DNA of 64,000 nt. Source: Flavobacterium sp. BFFFF2. GTDB lineage: Bacteria; Bacteroidota; Bacteroidia; Flavobacteriales; Flavobacteriaceae. Positions 18,101-25,687 of this stretch are shown in pieces. Every line of letters begins with the position of its first letter. The first letter of the stretch is position 1. Made by a program: the position numbers and the translations under genes. The notes beneath the pieces were generated by a model. The model did no database searches. It was not told where the DNA came from and saw nothing but the letters and a program-made list of their open reading frames with translations. Where the stretch lies: positions 1 to 64,000 of the forward strand of contig NKJD01000012.1 of assembly GCA_002256385.1 (NCBI GenBank), written 5' to 3'.

Positions 18101-21100
18101 AACTTCGTTCCATTTACATTAGGGTTAAAGCTATCAATCGGTACTTGCAAAATTGAGATACAACCTGATTGGATGTCTTTTACATGCACAGTATGAGTCG
18201 TGCCTACTGCTAAGCCGCTATAGCTGGTCGTTGAAGTATAAGAGCCATTATCAATGCTGTATAAATAGTCATTGTTTAATGTAATCGTTTGCTGTCCTAA
18301 ACCAGTGTAAACTTCTGGGTCAAAAGAATCCCAATCTGATTGAATCCAAGTGGCACTTGGCACAGTTGCATTAGGCTTTCTTCGATAGGTAAATCCTGCT
18401 TGATTGTTTGGTGTGTAAACAGCACCTGTAGTTAATCCCCATAAATCAACAGGAATATCAGTCGAGGTTGTTAATACAATGTAGTCGTTATTGTTGACAC
18501 CACCACAACCAGTAAAGACCTGATCGGCGGTCACTCCTGCGATATTTGGATCGTTACTGACTTTAATTAAATTGGTTGAATTGTTCGCAATTGTACCTGT
18601 TAAGGTTAAATTACAAGATAAATTTGGAACAGTACCTGGAGCGGGATTATTTCCAAAATTATAAAATTTCAATTTATAATCGGCCAAATTAACAGGCACT
18701 CCTGTGGCATTATACAATTCAACATACGATAAACTGCCCGTTGCCGCATCCGTAACTTCCGATATAAACAACTTACTAGGCAAACCGCCGCCGCTGCCAT
18801 TATTTAGAGGCGCAGTAATATCAATAGATCCCGTTGGCGTTGTGCAATTTGGTTGAGTTACGGTTACACTAGCTTGCGGAACTATAGGAATGGTAACCGT
18901 AAAGGAATCGCCGCTGGAACAAGTTGAACTACCAATTGGCGCTGCGTACACATAAATAGTTTGTGTCGTAGTGATTACGTCACCCGCATTTAATTGTGGA
19001 CCAGCCCCGTTCGGCGCGGAAAAGTAATTTCCAGCATTTAAGACAGGTAAAGTATAAGATCCGCAGATGGTTGCTGAAGCTGGAGTATTAATCACAGGTG
19101 CTTCAAGCACAGTAATCAGCACAGTATTGCTTGGAAAAGAAGGACAACCAGCAGTGGCCGAAAAACTGTATGAAATAATATATTGTCCACCTTTTGATAA
19201 TGAGGGTGTAATAACCCCCGTAAGAGGATTGATACTTAAACCTTGTATGGTCGTTGTTCCCGGTGCATTAATGTAGGTGTATGCACCACCTTGCGCACCA
19301 ACAACGGCATTTGGAACAATATCATTTCCTTCTGATTTACAGAATGTAGTAGTGCTGTAACCTATAGTTGCAGTACTAGGCTCTACAATTGTAACTACCA
19401 TTGTTTGATACAAATCAACTATCGGTATGTTTACAGTTGTAGGGTTAAAAACAGCACTGTTAACTGTATATCTAATGGTATATGTGCCAACTTGGGAAGC
19501 GTTTAAGTTTATTTCTCCAGTCGTTGGATTTAAACTTAAATTGGCAGAGTTAGAACTTGTGCATGAAAATTGACCAGTAAAGCTTGTAATGGTATAAGCA
19601 GATGGACTATTACTAGTTAAAGTCACGACAGGGGTTGGGTTTGCGCTTGATTTACAATACGTTATTGCAGAATATGCTGAAGTAAGTGTTGGGGCACAAT
19701 CAGCAGGAGGATTAGCTACGATGGTAACTGGAATATTTTGATTACTGTAATTAGTAACTAGTAGTATGTAAACTTCTCCAGGCAATGGGTTTGGAATCGT
19801 CAAATTTTCGGTAGCGCTGGCTGAGAAACTACAGCCTGTAGTAGTGGTTGCCGCTACTCCAGGAATTACCCCTGGTACCTGTCCATTCTTAATGGCTAAA
19901 CACCCGGCATCTTTACTTGTAAATGGACCCCAAGCAGCATAATCAACGTCTGAAGTTTGTGAAATAGTCATATTTAGGGCACCTACTTGTGAACTTGGTA
20001 TAGTGAAGTTATAAAATGTTGGGTTTTTAGGATTAAGCAAGCAAAAGATTTGATCTTGTTGGTCGTAACCTGTAATAGGAGCTGGCGGATTGTTCACGCA
20101 AAGTGAATTGTCACATGAAAAAAGCGTAGTAATACATAATGTAAACGTGCTCGTTTGTGGTGTACTTGCTTCAGAATAAACGCGAATAAAATAGTCTTGT
20201 CCTATTGTCAATTGGTTTACCTTAATCTTTGTTAAAGCTGTTGTACTACAAAGTTTATTCGTCAAGTTACCACAAGTGCCGGAATATACAGCAAATCTTA
20301 TTTGTGATGTACTTCCTCCGGTTGGGGTAATAGAAATATAGTGCGTGGTGTCTGTTGCATAAAAATGGTACCAAACATCATCATCGGGGTTACCTGTACA
20401 AGTTCCAATTGGCTCACCAGATGGTGTTGCATTTTGCAATGACCCGTTAACCGTCCTGGTAGGGTCACACAACAAATTCGAACTTGGTATAACTGGTGTT
20501 GCATTTATACAATTATCATTAGCTACCAATGTGGTGAAATATAACGCATTAGTCCACAAGCTTGTTGTGTTACCAGAGCAAATAGCACGTACCCAAATGA
20601 CATAATTAGTACCCGGTAATAAACTTGTTAAGCCTAATGGTATATTGCCAGCTAGGAAAAGTGTATTAACAGGTAGTGATGGTGAAGGTGCGGCTGTGCC
20701 AGCTGGAGCTAAAACGTATTCCCATTGATTTGCAAGTGAATTGTCTGCGTTGGTAGGTTGCGTCCAAGTTATTATTGCATTAGTTGCCGTCACAGCTGTT
20801 GTTGCAATTGCAGTAGGTCTGCTGCAAGTTTGTTGTGGTAGACAGGCAATAGTTGCATCCCATCCAACAGCAGTAGTAGTTGTACCACTTCTAAATTGAA
20901 AGGTTAAACAGCCTGTGGGATGTGATGAAATGAAAGTTCCTGGATTTGCAGTTCCCCAATATCCACCAGCTAATCCACCTGGTACAGTTCCTGCCCCATT
21001 AGCGCTAGCGAGCATTGGTGACAAGATGTTAGGTCCATCAAAAATATACAAAGCATCTGCACCTGTCTCCGTGTCAAAGGAGTTGAAATTGGCGTATACT

Positions 21101-24100
21101 AAACCATTTGTGATTGTTGGACAAATAGTTGTAACCGTATTTTCGGTATTGCTGTAACTACCTGTATCTCGTCCCGAGTCATAAAAATGTCCAACAGTAC
21201 AATAATCAATTTTTGTAGTAAAAGAATACGGACCAAACCAAATACTTTTATCTGTTGTGCTACATACAGCACGAACGTAAAATTCAAATGGAGTATCAGA
21301 TTGAAGCCCCGTAAGTTGAGCCGGATTGTTCGTTGGAGTACCGGTAGCAGTTGGCGAAGGAATGCTGCCAAAAGGAGCTTGAACTACATATTCCCATGAA
21401 GTGGCAGTGCCATTTTCTGTCCAATCAACTTGTGCACTGTTATAGGTGATATTACTCCCTACAATATTTGATGGTCTAGGACAAGTTTGTGGACCATAGC
21501 AACTAACAGAGGCTACCCAGCCATCAGCCGGCGTTGAAGCGTTGCTTCTAAATACAAATGTTAAACAACCTTGGGAGTTTGTTGAAAAGAATGGCCCAGG
21601 AATGGTTGTTCCCCAATAACCACCTGCCAAACTACCTGGAACTGTTCCTGCATTATTACTACTAGCAATAAGTGGAGAAGTTGTGGTTGCTCCATCATAC
21701 ACATACAACGCATCTTTGGTGGCTTCGGTACTAAATGCTGAAAACACCACCTGTACTACACCTCCAGGTGTACTGGAACAAATTGTAGTTGTTTTGTTTT
21801 CACTATTGGCATATTGACCATTTGGTCCTCCAGTATCATAAAATAAATCACCCGCACAAAAATCAGGAGTTGTGGTAAATGTATTTGGGCCTTTCCAAAC
21901 ACTAAACGTACCATCACCACAATTTGCTCGAACATAATAATCGTATGTTGTATTTGAATTTAATATTTGACCTGTTGGAAAGTTGGTGTTGGTGCTGGCA
22001 GTTAAATTACCTGAAGTAGTATCTGTAGGAGCAGCACTTCCCGTAACTACCAAATAAACTTCCCATGAAGTTGAGTTACTGGGGTTGGCCCATGAAAGAT
22101 CGGCACTATGTGATCCAAAGTTAGCAGAAGTTAGGCCTGTAGGAGGGGCGCAATTTACTTTTACAATATTAAAAGTATAGGCAAGTGTTGTGCCTGGTGA
22201 TGCAGTAGAAACTACAAAATAGTAGGTTTGTCCACTGGTAACTTGAACGTCATATGTAATGGGATTACTAGATGTGCTTGAATTTACATTTCCAGCCGCA
22301 CAAGTAACACCTACATTACTACATGATGAATACGCATATACACCTGCACTATTCCCTGTCGGGGTAAGTGTTACAGTAACAGCACCAGTAAAAGGCGCAG
22401 TATAAGAATAAACGGTGTCAAAACCAGTTACAGTTCCAGAGCCACAGTTGCCGCCCGCACTTCCCGCACTTCCTCCACCACTTACAAAATTTCCGTAGGG
22501 TAAAGTGTTATCAGTTGTGCTGTAAGGCAAACCAGTTACGATAATTGGATTGCCACAAGTTGAGCCTGTTCCGGATGTTCTAAATGTTTTTGGGCCAGTC
22601 CACTGGCTGTATCCTCCTGTTGCACATACTGATCGAACATAAAACTCATAATCGGTTAGGGGGAGAAGCACACCAGCAGGATTAGCAGTTAAACTATTCG
22701 TGCTTGTTCCATTTGCAACAGTTGGAATGCCAGAGCCAGCCAGTTGCACATAATATTCCCAAGAAGTTGCTGCTGGTGTTCCTGTACCATTGGTCCAACT
22801 TAATACAGCAGATGTGTCCGTTATATTTGCTACTGTTAATGGCGATGCTGGAATGTTTACAGGCGGTTCACAAGTATAAACTTGTAATGTTAACGTATAC
22901 GTAATAACTGGTCCAGTAGAAGAAACCACGATGTAATACGTTGACCCGCTTGTTACCGGAAAGTTAAATGATCTTGGAACTGAATTGGCACCCGCTTTTC
23001 CTCCTAAACAAGCAACTCCAATACTTGAACAGTTGGCATATGCAAAGACCCCTGAGTTTGTTTGACCTGGAGTCAAAACAACACCTAATGAGCCTGTAAA
23101 ATTGGCAGTGTAAGCATAAACAACATCATTACCAGCTAGAAAAGTTGAATTGGTACCGCATGTAGTACCAGGGGTATTACCTGTTGGGGAAATGAAATTT
23201 CCATAATTGGCTGTTGTATCAGATGTTAGGTAAGGTAGCGTTCCAACTACAATCGGATCTGCACACGTTTCCCCAAGTTTCATTGTTTTGAAAGTGTATG
23301 TCTGTGTTGACGAAGGAAGCAATAAGCTCCAATCAGATTTTGATCCGCTAACACAAACTGCTCTGATGTAAACATTATACTTTGTGTCTGGTAATAAGCC
23401 AGATGGGCTTACTGAAGTAGTGGTAGTGTTTGTGCCATTACCACTAGGAGCAGGCGCTGTATCTAACTGATAAACATATTCCCAAGATGCGCCCGTAGGT
23501 AGTGCGGGTGCAGCAGTCCATGTTACTGTTCCTGCGGTAGTAGTTATTGCTGTGGCAGTACTGGTAATGGTTGTTGGTAAGAAGCACTGTTCTTCCAACC
23601 GAACATCATCAATTAAAATACGATCACCGCCCGTTGCAGTCTGCGATGCAGGCTGACTGTAAACTCTGTCAAAAGCTAAATAGTATTGTTGGTTCCAATA
23701 AATACTTGGAAATGAATACGTAACTTCGTAATAACTATTAATATTGATGCTTGGAATCAAAGTGAGTTCAGTCCAACTTTTTAACTCGGTATACGCTGTT
23801 ATGTCAGTTTGATTGGCATTTGGATTTGGATTGGTCACATCTGTTTTAGGTGCAATTTTAAGTTTTAACAGAGTCCCTTGGGGACCTACTTGCGTTAATC
23901 TAGCATAAAACTTTAAGATTCCATTATTAGGAATAGTTACAAGAGGAGTAGCTAAATAATCTTCTGAGGTATTTCCAGCACCATTGTTCTTTGTATTCAT
24001 AAAAGCTGCAACAGTTCCGGTACGAGCAGTGAAACTGGTTGGAAGAGGTGGACTATTTGTCCATCTTGTGGCGTTTGGACCCACATTATTTCCAAATGTG

Positions 24101-24252
24101 GCCCAGTTTCCAGAAGTCAACGACCAGTTTGTTGACGGAAGTGCATCTGGCCCTAAAGCGCCATTGACTGGCACTTCAAATCCTTCGGTTAACTGGGAAA
24201 ATCCAGCTAATGAGAAGAATAGCGATAAAATCAGCAAAATAAATCTTTTCAT
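15136..24252 (-). CDS. Giant modular T9SS-secreted surface adhesin (type B CTD)
   Basis: A 3038-residue secreted protein. Signal peptide (MKRFILLILSLFFSLAGFSQ); N-terminal jelly-roll-like domain (about 25-215). Five FnIII domains start near 221, 461, 700, 923 and 1142, each opening with a Cys (CxxP in four of them) and ending VRA/SxC. Three pre-peptidase-like domains start near 330, 566 and 1245. Two CUB-like domains occupy about 799-918 and 1018-1136. Ig-like modules begin near 1521 and 1628, a lamin-tail-like domain sits near 1818-1945, and nine further Ig-like modules run from about 2050 to 2880. The end (about 2953-3038, GISPNNDGKNDTFDLRG.. to the C-terminus) is a gliding-motility-associated type-B sorting domain. 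It heads the operon with the PorP/SprF-like and OmpA genes. An adhesive role is inferred from architecture; it resembles SprB in kind, not necessarily by orthology. Confidence 0.92.
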   Translation of the reverse strand: MKRFILLILSLFFSLAGFSQLTEGFEVPVNGALGPDALPSTNWSLTSGNWATFGNNVGPNATRWTNSPPLPTSFTARTGTVAAFMNTKNNGAGNTSEDYLATPLVTIPNNGILKFYARLTQVGPQGTLLKLKIAPKTDVTNPNPNANQTDITAYTELKSWTELTLIPSININSYYEVTYSFPSIYWNQQYYLAFDRVYSQPASQTATGGDRILIDDVRLEEQCFLPTTITSTATAITTTAGTVTWTAAPALPTGASWEYVYQLDTAPAPSGNGTNTTTTSVSPSGLLPDTKYNVYIRAVCVSGSKSDWSLLLPSSTQTYTFKTMKLGETCADPIVVGTLPYLTSDTTANYGNFISPTGNTPGTTCGTNSTFLAGNDVVYAYTANFTGSLGVVLTPGQTNSGVFAYANCSSIGVACLGGKAGANSVPRSFNFPVTSGSTYYIVVSSTGPVITYTLTLQVYTCEPPVNIPASPLTVANITDTSAVLSWTNGTGTPAATSWEYYVQLAGSGIPTVANGTSTNSLTANPAGVLLPLTDYEFYVRSVCATGGYSQWTGPKTFRTSGTGSTCGNPIIVTGLPYSTTDNTLPYGNFVSGGGSAGSAGGNCGSGTVTGFDTVYSYTAPFTGAVTVTLTPTGNSAGVYAYSSCSNVGVTCAAGNVNSSTSSNPITYDVQVTSGQTYYFVVSTASPGTTLAYTFNIVKVNCAPPTGLTSANFGSHSADLSWANPSNSTSWEVYLVVTGSAAPTDTTSGNLTASTNTNFPTGQILNSNTTYDYYVRANCGDGTFSVWKGPNTFTTTPDFCAGDLFYDTGGPNGQYANSENKTTTICSSTPGGVVQVVFSAFSTEATKDALYVYDGATTTSPLIASSNNAGTVPGSLAGGYWGTTIPGPFFSTNSQGCLTFVFRSNASTPADGWVASVSCYGPQTCPRPSNIVGSNITYNSAQVDWTENGTATSWEYVVQAPFGSIPSPTATGTPTNNPAQLTGLQSDTPFEFYVRAVCSTTDKSIWFGPYSFTTKIDYCTVGHFYDSGRDTGSYSNTENTVTTICPTITNGLVYANFNSFDTETGADALYIFDGPNILSPMLASANGAGTVPGGLAGGYWGTANPGTFISSHPTGCLTFQFRSGTTTTAVGWDATIACLPQQTCSRPTAIATTAVTATNAIITWTQPTNADNSLANQWEYVLAPAGTAAPSPSLPVNTLFLAGNIPLGLTSLLPGTNYVIWVRAICSGNTTSLWTNALYFTTLVANDNCINATPVIPSSNLLCDPTRTVNGSLQNATPSGEPIGTCTGNPDDDVWYHFYATDTTHYISITPTGGSTSQIRFAVYSGTCGNLTNKLCSTTALTKIKVNQLTIGQDYFIRVYSEASTPQTSTFTLCITTLFSCDNSLCVNNPPAPITGYDQQDQIFCLLNPKNPTFYNFTIPSSQVGALNMTISQTSDVDYAAWGPFTSKDAGCLAIKNGQVPGVIPGVAATTTTGCSFSASATENLTIPNPLPGEVYILLVTNYSNQNIPVTIVANPPADCAPTLTSAYSAITYCKSSANPTPVVTLTSNSPSAYTITSFTGQFSCTSSNSANLSLNPTTGEINLNASQVGTYTIRYTVNSAVFNPTTVNIPIVDLYQTMVVTIVEPSTATIGYSTTTFCKSEGNDIVPNAVVGAQGGAYTYINAPGTTTIQGLSINPLTGVITPSLSKGGQYIISYSFSATAGCPSFPSNTVLITVLEAPVINTPASATICGSYTLPVLNAGNYFSAPNGAGPQLNAGDVITTTQTIYVYAAPIGSSTCSSGDSFTVTIPIVPQASVTVTQPNCTTPTGSIDITAPLNNGSGGGLPSKLFISEVTDAATGSLSYVELYNATGVPVNLADYKLKFYNFGNNPAPGTVPNLSCNLTLTGTIANNSTNLIKVSNDPNIAGVTADQVFTGCGGVNNNDYIVLTTSTDIPVDLWGLTTGAVYTPNNQAGFTYRRKPNATVPSATWIQSDWDSFDPEVYTGLGQQTITLNNDYLYSIDNGSYTSTTSYSGLAVGTTHTVHVKDIQSGCISILQVPIDSFNPNVNGTKFTLPASVCKNAANPSVTPVTNTNPDFVSGGTYTATPAGLVIDAGTGVINVANSTATAAGVSYTVTYTLPTGTTNCSTPFQQTILIKEPTTPVSTIAYPTSPVCKLSATTSSPAAFTAGGTFSCISSNSSLLTLDTTTGVISNISTTSAGIYKIQYKIAEDLANCAAESISTFDFKIEDPGTLATVGFSYTTPVCIYATAANLSPIKVPLFTNGGTYSSTPSGLNYNPTTGEINVSASQPGIYTVTYSVADNPTNCIAANSAQFIITVNAQTPAVLTFTYPDPVYQTPGVLPIAPQFVNNYTTGGTFTYYTVPANQGNLIIGTNTGVVDVAGSVIGTYHIKYNVNADNSGNGCIGGGDYEFELHILPANAPDTAFSYQDICKLVGGTISPIPTNSTFVTGGVYSVTSANAANLSIDPVTGDINVSQSLAGQYTIHYHVDAQGTVLAGDFDFTFNIYSITNRDSVFHYDQTSVCKTSAVNPGILLTRYASTFVTGGIFTYTAVPTNAVLSIDSAGNVNIAASDAGNYTITYTLAEDQGSNCYSRSTHTETLEIKALTQPNTTFSYTSPVCQITNSPSLTPITSGLTSGGSFSAPLGLSIGSTDGVINVQGSQGSVTGQSYQVVYTLPEIGGLTCTAAATSNATVVIKSLKTPVTAFSYPLSICKATPSVDITPVPNPNFTGGGQFSSNGFFVINPSTGVFPTSNAAGGPFAINYSVIENPVTCTAAGSSTFNVTINAPTTPNTSFMYISTPVCPDLATPSLPRPNTTPLTPGGTYTATGGLTIDSATGSIVASSNTPGSYDVTYSLTADYINACRDAGSTTIPFVIKTPISYTVTGGCDGITYKLNLNVNNSSFDPATSAISWTFGGSGAGSGDSITAPTAGIYSVSVVYNGCTKNDSFNASNISCTTQKGISPNNDGKNDTFDLRGQNVQNLSIFNRYGLKVYSKSNYTDEWGGQTDGGSELPDGTYFFMIEQYGGGSKSGWIYISRQN
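15620..18110 (-). repeat. Tandem Ig-like modules in the adhesin (nine copies)
   Basis: Nine diverged modules of about 75-95 residues follow one another. Each runs FxY..(P)VCK.., then GGTY/F, then a core such as LSIDPTTGxINVSASxxGxYTVTYT, ending with a Cys. Two further copies lie upstream at about 19690-19150. The copies differ enough at DNA level that recent recombination between them is not obvious. Confidence 0.8.
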
Positions 24253-24302
24253 AAAATGAAAGTTTAGTAAGAAAATTATAGTTTTTCGGTTAATTCAAGC
24301 TA

Positions 24303-24310
24303 CAAATCTA
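24303..24310 (-). promoter_or_regulatory. Candidate -7 element for the adhesin operon
   Basis: Minus-strand TAGATTTG matches TAnnTTTG, 51 bases upstream of the adhesin start. It faces away from the hflX element in the shared 165-bp gap. Confidence 0.45.
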
Positions 24311-24397
24311 ATAATATTTATTTATCTTTTACTTTTTGATCTAATTTTTAACGGATATCCCAAAATGATTTTCGAATGGTCATGCCCCGTTATTTTG

Positions 24398-24405
24398 TAC
24401 TTTTG
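24398..24405 (+). promoter_or_regulatory. Candidate -7 element for hflX
   Basis: TACTTTTG matches TAnnTTTG, 13 bases before the hflX ATG, giving a very short leader. No convincing -33 element is seen. Confidence 0.45.
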
Positions 24406-24417
24406 TAAAAAATTATT

Positions 24418-25647
24418 ATGCTTGAGGTTCAACAAACCGACCTTGAATCTGTTGTAATTGTTGGTATTGTTACACAGAATCAAACCGAAGAAAAATTAAG
24501 TGAGTATTTAGATGAGTTGGAATTTCTAACTCAGACTGCGGGTGGTTCAGTAGTTAATAGATTCTGGCAACGACTTGAAAGACCAAATCCAAAAACTTTT
24601 TTGGGTACGGGTAAAATAGAGCAAATTAGGGATTACATAGCTGAAAACAATATTTCTACTGCCATTTTTGATGATGAATTAACGCCCTCTCAACAAAAGA
24701 ATTTAAATAAGGAATTGAATTGCAAAGTGCTTGACCGGACCAATTTAATTCTGGATATTTTTGCGCAACGGGCCCAAACATCTTATGCCAGAACACAAGT
24801 AGAATTAGCACAGTGCCAATATTTATTACCGAGATTAACCGGAATGTGGACGCACTTAGAGCGCCAAAAAGGTGGGATTGGTTTGCGGGGTCCTGGTGAA
24901 ACCGAAATTGAAACTGACCGACGGATCGTGAGAGATCGAATTTCATTGCTTAAAGATAAATTAAAAACGATCGATAAGCAAATGGCCATTCAGCGCGGTA
25001 ATCGTGGTGCATTAGTTCGTGTAGCATTGGTTGGCTATACTAACGTTGGCAAATCAACGTTAATGAACACGATCAGTAAAAGTGAGGTGTTTGTCGAAAA
25101 CAAGTTATTTGCCACTTTAGATACCACGGTGCGTAAGGTGGTGATACGTAATCTGCCATTTCTATTGTCTGACACAGTTGGTTTTATTCGAAAATTACCC
25201 ACGCAACTTATAGAATCTTTTAAAAGTACCCTTGATGAAGTTCGTGAAGCTGATTTATTATTGCATGTGGTTGATATTTCACATGCCGATTTTGAAGCAC
25301 ACATTTTCTCAGTTAATCAGATATTGAACGAAATAGATTGTCAAAGCAAGCCGACAATCATGGTTTTTAATAAGGTGGATGTGTTTTCGCATCAAATGAT
25401 AGATGCGGATGATTTAGTTACTGAAAAAACGAGTAAACATTATACTTTAGAAGAATGGCAAACAACTTGGATGAATCGGGTAGGGGAGTCACATGCATTA
25501 TTTATTTCTGCAACTGAACGAACCCATTTAGAAACATTCAGAGACAGGGTGTATCAGGCGGTCCGGGATATTCACATTATGCGTTTCCCTTATAATCATT
25601 TTTTATACCCCGAATTAAGTCATGCTCCTGATGATAATGAGGATTAA
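24418..25647 (+). CDS. hflX: GTPase HflX
   Basis: A 409-residue ribosome-associated GTPase, which in studied bacteria splits stalled ribosomes under stress. The N-terminal HflX domain includes the family block PNPKTFLGTGKIEQI, then TNLILDIFAQRAQTSYARTQVELAQ and GGIGLRGPGETEIETDRR. The G domain has the P-loop GYTNVGKST (G1) at about residues 204-212, DTVGFI (G3) and FNKVD (G4). Length and motif order are normal. It is divergent from the adhesin operon and convergent with the DUF5686 gene, so it appears to be a single-gene unit. Confidence 0.97.
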   Translation: MLEVQQTDLESVVIVGIVTQNQTEEKLSEYLDELEFLTQTAGGSVVNRFWQRLERPNPKTFLGTGKIEQIRDYIAENNISTAIFDDELTPSQQKNLNKELNCKVLDRTNLILDIFAQRAQTSYARTQVELAQCQYLLPRLTGMWTHLERQKGGIGLRGPGETEIETDRRIVRDRISLLKDKLKTIDKQMAIQRGNRGALVRVALVGYTNVGKSTLMNTISKSEVFVENKLFATLDTTVRKVVIRNLPFLLSDTVGFIRKLPTQLIESFKSTLDEVREADLLLHVVDISHADFEAHIFSVNQILNEIDCQSKPTIMVFNKVDVFSHQMIDADDLVTEKTSKHYTLEEWQTTWMNRVGESHALFISATERTHLETFRDRVYQAVRDIHIMRFPYNHFLYPELSHAPDDNED

Positions 25648-25687
25648 AAAGATTTGAAATTGTGGGTGGAAAGCTTGTTTAACTTGT

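Noticed and set aside
15620..18110. Direct DNA repeats or CRISPR-like array
   Set aside because: The periodicity is of protein modules with diverged DNA; there are no identical repeats with unique spacers.
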